DNA of 25,988 nucleotides from positions 1 through 25,988 of the forward strand of contig CAZFLX010000029.1 of NCBI GenBank assembly GCA_964519885.1. Reading direction: 5' to 3'. This document shows, piece after piece, positions 1 to 5,621 of the stretch. Source of the stretch: GCA-002282575 sp964519885. Lineage in GTDB: Bacteria > Pseudomonadota > Gammaproteobacteria > Thiomicrospirales > Thiomicrospiraceae. The notes below the pieces were generated by a model. The model was not told where the DNA came from and made no database searches. It worked only from the letters and a program-made list of their open reading frames with translations. A program made the translations under genes and the position numbers. Numbering within the stretch: position 1 is the stretch's first letter; every line of letters starts with the position of its first letter.

Positions 1-9
1 AGTTTTCAT
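1..9 (-). CDS. efp: Probable elongation factor P, first three codons only (partial)
   Basis: Read on the minus strand, the window edge gives ATG AAA ACT (Met-Lys-Thr), just downstream of the earP stop. EarP-modified EF-P proteins of Pseudomonas and Neisseria begin MKTAQE, and efp is commonly adjacent to earP, so this is most likely the start of efp. EF-P relieves ribosome stalling at polyproline; in this subtype a conserved arginine is rhamnosylated by EarP. Only nine bases are visible, so the call rests on gene context and the start tripeptide. The Shine-Dalgarno is weak (a GGAA about 8 nt upstream). Confidence 0.5.
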
Positions 10-49
10 GGGAGGGGTTCCATACAATAAAATTGAGTTAATCTTTGCT

Positions 50-79
50 ATTATAACTTGCTTTCTATAAAGCTGACTA
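50..79 (-). promoter_or_regulatory. Candidate promoter for the gene leaving the left edge (efp)
   Basis: On the minus strand a perfect TATAAT lies at 55-50, overlapping the earP stop codon (53-51). Eighteen bases upstream, TAGTCA (79-74) matches the -35 consensus at four of six positions. Transcription would start near position 43 and leave a leader of about 35 nt before the ATG at 9. This would let efp be made independently of earP. It is a pattern match only. Confidence 0.4.
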
Positions 80-1166
80 GATTTGTGCTTAAATCACCCA
101 GTAATAAAATGGATTGCTGTGTTGCAAGGGCGTGGTTTTGAAGGGGTTTCAGTTGGCTGAGCGCTTGAATTAAATGCCCTAATTCACTTTGAGCATTCCA
201 TTCTCGGTTGAGTTCGGCCAGTTCAGGTGGCATAGCAATACTGTGTATAAACGCATTCAGCTTAATCCAATGAGCTTGGTCGTCTGTTGGGTAAATGTGC
301 CACACCAAGGGTTTAGCGGCGAGTAGCCCGCGAATCAGCGATTCTTCACCGCGCACAAAGTTAAGGTCACAACTCCAGAGCAGTCGATCATATTCAGATT
401 GAGGTAAAAAAGGCATTAAATGAAGGGTGCCGTTACCCAGTTGATGACTGTTTCCTGAGCTAATTTCCCAGTCTGTAAAATGGTTGCTCAGTTCAGCACA
501 AACCTTACTGATGGGGCAATAGAATTCAATAGACTGTGGGTAGTTGGCAGCTTGTTCTAATAAGTGAATGATTGCTTTGTTTTCATAGCCAAAGAGGCTA
601 ACCCTGATACTGGACTCATGATGTTGCGGTAATTGCCAGTGCCTAAACCAAGCTTTTTGTTCATTCAGGTTAAACGCGAGGCGTTGTTGTTCATAATCGG
701 CTTCATAAATCACCCCGCCCGTACCGCGGAGAATACCTGGAAAAAAGAAATATTTTTGTAATCCATCGGATTGAAATGAGCGTAAACCATGACAGCCAAG
801 CACCCAGTCTTCACAGCTGAAATATTCCAAATTAATACATAAGCTATGTTGCTCAATCATGGCTTGCCGGTAGTTTGTGGGTAATTCACAACCAAAAGCT
901 TCGATAGCGACAGGAGCGGCAAGGTCGAAGTGAACAGGCGTTTTCCAATCACAGATAAGAATGTTTTCTATGAGTTGTTGATTGGTATTCAGTTGCGTTT
1001 CGGGTAGCAAAGCTTGCAATGAAATGAGGTCATCTACCCAAAGTCGAACCTGAAGGTGATGACGGCGATTCAACGCTAGCGCCAGTCGCCAACAGGTAGC
1101 TATGTCACCGTAATTGTCGATAACCGTACAAAAAATGTCGATGCTAGAAAAGCGAAGCGCTGACAT
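51..1166 (-). CDS. earP: EF-P arginine rhamnosyltransferase EarP
   Basis: EarP transfers rhamnose from dTDP-rhamnose to a conserved arginine of EF-P, activating it for polyproline synthesis in the cytoplasm. The protein is 371 aa from the chosen start. The N-terminal motif DIFCTVIDNYGDIATCWRLA carries the two aspartates of the family (D17 and D21 here), and the C-terminal RGEES (272-276) corresponds to the essential glutamate region. It has the two-lobed GT-B-like layout expected of the former DUF2331 family. An upstream in-frame ATG at 1202 would add 12 residues, but it has no ribosome site; the ATG at 1166 has AGGA upstream (spacing rather long, about 12 nt) and better fits family N-termini. 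The gene is transcribed towards the probable efp at the left edge, the usual partnership. dTDP-rhamnose synthesis genes are not in the window. Confidence 0.93.
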   Translation of the reverse strand: MSALRFSSIDIFCTVIDNYGDIATCWRLALALNRRHHLQVRLWVDDLISLQALLPETQLNTNQQLIENILICDWKTPVHFDLAAPVAIEAFGCELPTNYRQAMIEQHSLCINLEYFSCEDWVLGCHGLRSFQSDGLQKYFFFPGILRGTGGVIYEADYEQQRLAFNLNEQKAWFRHWQLPQHHESSIRVSLFGYENKAIIHLLEQAANYPQSIEFYCPISKVCAELSNHFTDWEISSGNSHQLGNGTLHLMPFLPQSEYDRLLWSCDLNFVRGEESLIRGLLAAKPLVWHIYPTDDQAHWIKLNAFIHSIAMPPELAELNREWNAQSELGHLIQALSQLKPLQNHALATQQSILLLGDLSTNLVSFIESKL

Positions 1167-1202
1167 AAGCTGTTGGATTCCTAGTGAATGGTAAAGAAGC
1201 AT

Positions 1203-1215
1203 CGCATAAAATGCG
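1203..1215. repeat. Short palindrome in the earP/fieF divergent region
   Basis: CGCAT-AAA-ATGCG is a perfect 5-bp inverted repeat with a 3-base spacer, just upstream of earP in the 118-bp gap between the divergent earP and fieF starts. It could be an operator, but chance is also possible for something this short. Confidence 0.25.
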
Positions 1216-1245
1216 GGCTAGGTGATAGCAGATTCTAGCTGAACT

Positions 1246-1254
1246 TGTTATGAT
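1246..1254 (+). promoter_or_regulatory. Candidate extended -10 promoter for fieF
   Basis: TGTTATGAT is an extended -10 element (TG, one base, then TATGAT, five of six consensus positions). No good -35 lies 17 bp upstream (TAGCAG), which is tolerable for an extended -10 promoter. The predicted start near 1261 gives a leader of about 23 nt to the fieF ATG. Confidence 0.4.
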
Positions 1255-1284
1255 TACAGGCCATTTTAAAAAAGAAACTCGCAG

Positions 1285-2181
1285 ATGACAACGGAAAATC
1301 GTTTGGTTCGTATTGCCACCTATGTAGCCGTGACTGTGGCCGTGATACTGGTGGTTATCAAGTTGTACGCTTGGTTGCGAACAGGCTCTGCCTCCATTTT
1401 GGCTTCTTTATTGGATTCTACCGTCGATATTATCGCTTCGTTAATTATTATGTATGCGGTAATGATTTCACAAGCACCTGCCGATAAAGAACACCGTTTT
1501 GGTCATGGTAAGGCTGAACCCTTGGCAAGTTTAGCGCAAAGTGCGTTTATTGCCGGTTCGGCGGTGTATTTGATACTTTATGCCATTGAAAGCCTATGGA
1601 TGCGTAGTGAATTACAGCAAGTGAACGTAGGCCTTTGGGTCATGGGCTTATCACTCGCCTTAACCACCTTGTTGGTTGGCTTTCAATATTACGTGATTCG
1701 GAAAACCAAATCGACAGCTATTCAGTCAGATGCTTTGCATTATTTTTCGGATATTCTCACGACTGGATTAGTCATTTTGGGGCTTTTGTTAAGCCAATTC
1801 CAGTGGTTAGATCCCATATTAGCCATCTTAATTGCCCTGTGGATTTTACGCAGTGCTTACGCCATTGGCCGAGACTCGGTGAATCAATTAATGGATGGGG
1901 AGATTGATGAGGCAATGCGTGCTGAAATCATCCACATCATTCTGTCAACACCCAGAGTGCAGGGCTTTAATGATTTGCGAACCTATCGTTCTGGACCGAA
2001 TTGCTTTGTACAGTTTGATTTAGAATTGGACGACCAGTTGACCTTGTTTGAAAGCCATGAAATTAGTGAGTTGGTGGTGAATAATTTAAAACAACAATAT
2101 CCGAATTTAGATGTGATGGTACATCAAGAACCCGTCAGCTTCAGGCATGATGTGGAACACCATCAATGGGGAACGGCTTAA
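1285..2181 (+). CDS. fieF: Cation diffusion facilitator, FieF/YiiP type (Zn/Fe efflux)
   Basis: This is an inner-membrane antiporter that exports divalent metal ions (Zn2+, Fe2+) in exchange for protons. At 298 aa it matches the family length, with about six hydrophobic segments in residues 10-190 and a cytoplasmic domain after about 205. The transport-site ligands are visible: D44 and D48 in LLDSTVDI and H152 and D156 in LHYFSDIL, each one residue offset from E. coli YiiP D45/D49/H153/D157. The second site, D67 and H74 in ADKEHRFGHGKAE, also fits. The soluble domain keeps histidines that bridge the dimer in YiiP. The gene stands alone on the plus strand, divergent from earP and convergent with folD. 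The exact metal cannot be told from sequence. Confidence 0.93.
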   Translation: MTTENRLVRIATYVAVTVAVILVVIKLYAWLRTGSASILASLLDSTVDIIASLIIMYAVMISQAPADKEHRFGHGKAEPLASLAQSAFIAGSAVYLILYAIESLWMRSELQQVNVGLWVMGLSLALTTLLVGFQYYVIRKTKSTAIQSDALHYFSDILTTGLVILGLLLSQFQWLDPILAILIALWILRSAYAIGRDSVNQLMDGEIDEAMRAEIIHIILSTPRVQGFNDLRTYRSGPNCFVQFDLELDDQLTLFESHEISELVVNNLKQQYPNLDVMVHQEPVSFRHDVEHHQWGTA

Positions 2182-2196
2182 GTTAGTGTCGTGAAA

Positions 2197-2232
2197 CATT
2201 CCCGCTGTTGCGGGAATGAAGTCATGTTTTTT
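2197..2232. terminator. Hairpin between convergent fieF and folD, possible bidirectional terminator
   Basis: A perfect 9-bp stem, CATTCCCGC (2197-2205) and GCGGGAATG (2210-2218), closes a TGTT loop and is followed 8 nt later by six T (2227-2232). It lies 15 nt past the fieF stop. The gap before the T-run is longer than in a classical intrinsic terminator, so termination is likely but not certain. The core also matches a known repeat pattern, listed separately. Confidence 0.5.
2198..2217. repeat. dRS3-like 20-bp palindrome (ATTCCC-N8-GGGAAT)
   Basis: The core of the fieF-folD hairpin reads ATTCCC, eight bases (GCTGTTGC), GGGAAT. This is exactly the pattern of the neisserial dRS3 repeat, and similar palindromes occur in intergenic regions of other proteobacteria. 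Only one copy is seen in this window, so its status as a dispersed repeat in this genome is an inference. Confidence 0.4.
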
Positions 2233-2233
2233 A

Positions 2234-3091
2234 TTATAGACTGATACGGGCTTGCCAAGACTGCACGGTATTTTCAAGCAAGGTTGCAATGGTCATCGGA
2301 CCAACACCACCAGGCACTGGGGTAATCCAACTGGCTTTTTCTGCCGCTTTAGCGGTTTCCACATCGCCACACAAGCTGCCGTTTTCTAAGCGGTTAATGC
2401 CCACATCAATGACAATCGCGCCTGCTTTAATCCAGTCACCAGGAATAAAGTTAGGAATACCCACGCCCACCACCACTAAATCTGCACGGCTGACTTCCTC
2501 TTGTAGGTTTTTGGTGGCACTGTGACAAATGGTTACGGTAGCACGTTCATTCAAGAGTTCTAACATCATTGGTACACCGACAATATTACTGGCACCGACG
2601 ACACAGGCATGAACTCCGCGCAGTTGAATGCCCGTTTTGTTCAGTAACGTCATTACACCAGCTGGGGTACAAGGACGTAGCAGTGGACGACGTTGTGCTA
2701 GGCGTCCAAAATTAAACGGATGGAAACCATCGACATCTTTAGCAGGATCGATGCGTTCAAGCAATCGATCACTGTCCAAATGCTTCGGCAAGGGAAGTTG
2801 TACTAAAATACCATCCACTAAGGGGTCGGCATTTAACTGGTCAATCAGAGACAATAACTCGGCCTCGCTGGTTTCGGCTGGCAATTTATGGCTGAAAGAA
2901 GTTATGCCCGCTTTAGTACAGCCATTTTCTTTATTGCGCACATAAACTTGAGAGGCAGGGTCTGCACCCACCAAAACGACCGCTAAGCCTGGTGCGCGTT
3001 GTCCATTTGCCGTTGCTACACTGATGGTTGAGGCAAGCCCCGCAATAATCTCATCACGAACCATATTACCATTGAGAATTTGTGCGCTCAT
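2234..3091 (-). CDS. folD: Bifunctional methylenetetrahydrofolate dehydrogenase / methenyltetrahydrofolate cyclohydrolase
   Basis: FolD interconverts 5,10-methylene-, methenyl- and 10-formyl-tetrahydrofolate using NADP, supplying one-carbon units for purines and formyl-Met-tRNA. The protein is 285 aa, normal for the family. The catalytic pair is visible: Y50 and K54 in SQVYVRNKENGC, and D121 in KDVDGFHPFN, at the same numbers as in E. coli. The Rossmann segment VVGASNIVGVPM and the C-terminal PVPGGVGPMT signature are intact. The start has a good AAGGGAG ribosome site. It follows hemL by 14 nt on the same strand and is probably the last gene of the rne-rpiA-tlpA-hemL-folD run. Confidence 0.98.
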   Translation of the reverse strand: MSAQILNGNMVRDEIIAGLASTISVATANGQRAPGLAVVLVGADPASQVYVRNKENGCTKAGITSFSHKLPAETSEAELLSLIDQLNADPLVDGILVQLPLPKHLDSDRLLERIDPAKDVDGFHPFNFGRLAQRRPLLRPCTPAGVMTLLNKTGIQLRGVHACVVGASNIVGVPMMLELLNERATVTICHSATKNLQEEVSRADLVVVGVGIPNFIPGDWIKAGAIVIDVGINRLENGSLCGDVETAKAAEKASWITPVPGGVGPMTIATLLENTVQSWQARISL

Positions 3092-3105
3092 TACAGCTCC
3101 CTTGC

Positions 3106-4389
3106 TTAAAGGCTTTTCATAACGGTTTCGGTGGCAGTTAAGGTCGCTGCAATGTCTTCATCACTGTGTGCAATGGAAACAAAGCTGGCTTCAAAAGCAG
3201 AAGGCGCTAAATAAATACCTTGACTTAACATGCCGTGGAAGAATTTTTTGAAACGTTCAATGTCCCCCGCAACGACCTGATCGTAGCGCGTGATCTGTTT
3301 TTCTGCACTAAAGAAGAAACCGAACATGCCGCCCACTTGGTTGGTAGTAAAGGGAATACCGAGTTTGTCTGCAATGGCTTGCATACCCGAAGTCACTGCT
3401 TGGGTTTTGGCTGACAATCGATCGTAAAAACCCGGTTCTTGCAACAGTTTGAGCGTGGTTAATCCAGCCGCCATAGCAACAGGATTGCCCGATAAAGTAC
3501 CTGCTTGATAAACAGGACCTAGCGGTGCAATGCGGTGCATGATTTCTTTTTTACCACCAAAAGCACCCACTGGCATACCACCACCAATGACTTTACCAAA
3601 GGTAGTCAAATCGGGTTTAACTGCATAATGCGCTTGTGCGCCACCTAAAGCGATACGGAAGCCTGTCATCACTTCATCAAAAATCAGCACCGTACCATAC
3701 TGGTCGCACACCTTACGTAGCGTTTCTAAAAAGCCAGGCTCTGGCGGAATGCAGTTCATATTGCCCGCAACTGGCTCAACAATAATACAGGCAATGTGTT
3801 CGCCAATTTCAGCAAAGCATTGTTTGACTTGATCGCTGTCATTGTAAGCTAGCGTAATGGTTTCATTGGCTAATCCCGCTGGGACACCAGGTGAGCTAGG
3901 TACGCCCATAGTCAACATGCCAGAACCAGCCTTAACCAGTAATGAATCGCCATGACCATGGTAGCAACCTTCAAACTTAACAATCTTATCGCGTCCAGTA
4001 TAACCACGTGCCAAACGAATGGCACTCATGGTAGCTTCTGTGCCACTAGAAGTCATGCGCACCATTTCCATACTGGGTACCAGTTGGCAAATCAGGTCGG
4101 CCATGTCGATTTCTGCCGCTGTCGGCGCACCAAAACTCAGCCCGTGTTGTGCCGTTTCGACCACCGCATTAATGATGTCATCATGAGCGTGCCCCAAAAT
4201 CATCGGACCCCAAGAACCCACGTAGTCGATGTAGCGGTTGTTGTCCTCATCCCAAGCATAAGCGCCCTTAGCTTTTTTGAAAAACACAGGAGTACCGCCG
4301 ACATGACGAAACGCACGTACAGGCGAATTGACGCCACCAGGGATGTGCGTTTGTGCTTGATCGAATAGGGCTTGAGAACGAGAAAACAT
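3106..4389 (-). CDS. hemL: Glutamate-1-semialdehyde 2,1-aminomutase
   Basis: HemL is a PLP enzyme that converts glutamate-1-semialdehyde to 5-aminolevulinate, the committed precursor of haem, in the C5 pathway. It is 427 aa, the usual length. The PLP lysine is K266 in TFGKVIGGGMPVGAFGG (K265 in E. coli). The phosphate-binding SSGTEAT (114-120), the FDEVMTGFR segment and the N-terminal PGGVNSPVRAF signature are all present. The ribosome site AAGGAA precedes the ATG. It lies 52 nt downstream of the thioredoxin-like lipoprotein gene and 14 nt ahead of folD, so co-transcription is likely. Confidence 0.98.
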   Translation of the reverse strand: MFSRSQALFDQAQTHIPGGVNSPVRAFRHVGGTPVFFKKAKGAYAWDEDNNRYIDYVGSWGPMILGHAHDDIINAVVETAQHGLSFGAPTAAEIDMADLICQLVPSMEMVRMTSSGTEATMSAIRLARGYTGRDKIVKFEGCYHGHGDSLLVKAGSGMLTMGVPSSPGVPAGLANETITLAYNDSDQVKQCFAEIGEHIACIIVEPVAGNMNCIPPEPGFLETLRKVCDQYGTVLIFDEVMTGFRIALGGAQAHYAVKPDLTTFGKVIGGGMPVGAFGGKKEIMHRIAPLGPVYQAGTLSGNPVAMAAGLTTLKLLQEPGFYDRLSAKTQAVTSGMQAIADKLGIPFTTNQVGGMFGFFFSAEKQITRYDQVVAGDIERFKKFFHGMLSQGIYLAPSAFEASFVSIAHSDEDIAATLTATETVMKSL

Positions 4390-4441
4390 CGGTTAATTCC
4401 TTATGATTTGGGGAGTGTTTAAGGACAAGTGATCGGAGGGT

Positions 4442-4927
4442 TTATAACATCTCATCAATGCGTTTTTGTAGGCTGGCTTTGTCAAAATCACCCACATTTT
4501 TCCAGACTATCTTACCCTCTGGTGACAGCAATAGGTTAGTTGGTGTGACAAAGATTTTGCCAAAGCCCAAGGCAATTTCACCACTGAGATCGTGAGTAAT
4601 CATATAAGGTAATTGACGTTGCACGACAAAACTCTTCAGCGTTGTGGGATCATCGAAAGACATAGCCACGCCTAGAATATGAATTTTATCGCCATAGGCT
4701 TTTTGCAAGGCAATAATACTGGGAATTTCTTCAATACAACTAGAGCAGTTGGTGGCCCAAAACACAACCAGCGTGGGTTTTTTCGGTTGGCTGAGATTGA
4801 GTGTTTGCGAGGCATCTAATAAATTGCGAGCTTCAATCGCTGGTGCTTGGTTGCCGACACAGCCACTTAAGCCTAAAAGGCTGGTCATCAATAAGATGCC
4901 AGCCAATCTTGACATGAAAGCGCTCAT
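4442..4927 (-). CDS. TlpA/ResA-like thioredoxin-fold lipoprotein
   Basis: This 161-aa protein is predicted to be exported and lipid-anchored, acting as a periplasmic thiol-disulfide reductant. The N-terminus is a signal peptide ending in a lipobox, LLGLSGC, with lipidated Cys23. The thioredoxin-fold active site is WATNCSSC (C61, C64) and the cis-proline is P129 in FVTPTN, as in TlpA, ResA and CcmG relatives. The start at 4927 is preceded by AAGG inside the rpiA end; a second in-frame ATG at 4915 would also leave a complete signal peptide. Only 4 nt separate it from the rpiA stop. The partner is unknown: cytochrome c maturation and general periplasmic thiol repair are both possible. The neighbouring hemL hints at a haem link, but that is inference. 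Confidence 0.85.
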   Translation of the reverse strand: MSAFMSRLAGILLMTSLLGLSGCVGNQAPAIEARNLLDASQTLNLSQPKKPTLVVFWATNCSSCIEEIPSIIALQKAYGDKIHILGVAMSFDDPTTLKSFVVQRQLPYMITHDLSGEIALGFGKIFVTPTNLLLSPEGKIVWKNVGDFDKASLQKRIDEML

Positions 4928-4931
4928 GGAT

Positions 4932-5594
4932 TTATGCCTTGAGCATTTCTACCCCATTCGGGGTGCCTAACAAAACCACATCGGCTTTACGAGCGGCAAA
5001 CAACCCGTTAGTCACCACACCGACAATATTGTTTAATTCGGTTTCAAGTTTAACGGGGTCAACAATACTCAAGCCGTGAATGTCTAAAATGACATTACCG
5101 TTGTCGGTGACAAATCCTTCACGATAAACGGGCTCACCACCATAGCGTTTTACAATTTCACGAGCGACATAAGAACGCGCCATAGGGATGACTTCTACTG
5201 GTAAAGGGAATTTACCCAAAACGCCCACTTTTTTACTTTGGTCGGCAATGCAAACAAATTGCTTCGCCACGGCCAGAACAATTTTTTCACGCGTTAGTGC
5301 ACCGCCACCACCCTTAATCAGGTGGAGTCCGCCATCCGTTTCGTCAGCACCGTCCACATAAACAGACATTTCATCCACGCTGTTGAGGTCCAGTACAGGG
5401 ATGCCGTGGCCTGCGAGGCGTTTTGCAGTGGCTTCAGAGCTGGCCACTGCACCTTCGATTTGTCCTTTGATTTTAGCCAACTCATCAATAAAAAAGTTAG
5501 CCGTCGAACCCGTACCCACACCGATAATAGTGCCTGGAACCACGTATTGAATGGCAGCCTGAGCAACTTGTAATTTCATTTCATCTTGTGTCAT
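4932..5594 (-). CDS. rpiA: Ribose-5-phosphate isomerase A
   Basis: RpiA interconverts ribose-5-phosphate and ribulose-5-phosphate in the non-oxidative pentose phosphate pathway. The protein is 220 aa. Active-site residues match E. coli at the same numbers: D81 and D84 in VDGADE, K94 in LIKGGGGALTREK, and the general base E103. The phosphate loop GVGTGSTANFF (25-35) and SSEAT are intact. A strong AAGGAG ribosome site (minus strand, 5610-5605) lies 10 nt before the ATG. It starts 27 nt after the rne stop and ends 4 nt before the lipoprotein start, so it is probably read as part of the rne transcript. Confidence 0.98.
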   Translation of the reverse strand: MTQDEMKLQVAQAAIQYVVPGTIIGVGTGSTANFFIDELAKIKGQIEGAVASSEATAKRLAGHGIPVLDLNSVDEMSVYVDGADETDGGLHLIKGGGGALTREKIVLAVAKQFVCIADQSKKVGVLGKFPLPVEVIPMARSYVAREIVKRYGGEPVYREGFVTDNGNVILDIHGLSIVDPVKLETELNNIVGVVTNGLFAARKADVVLLGTPNGVEMLKA

Positions 5595-5621
5595 CGTTCA
5601 ATTACTCCTTAGGGTTGAGGG

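Noticed and set aside
3952..4368. 138-codon plus-strand open frame inside hemL
   Set aside because: It lies wholly antisense to a complete hemL with intact motifs, and its sequence is the His/Thr/Arg-rich type expected from a shadow frame.
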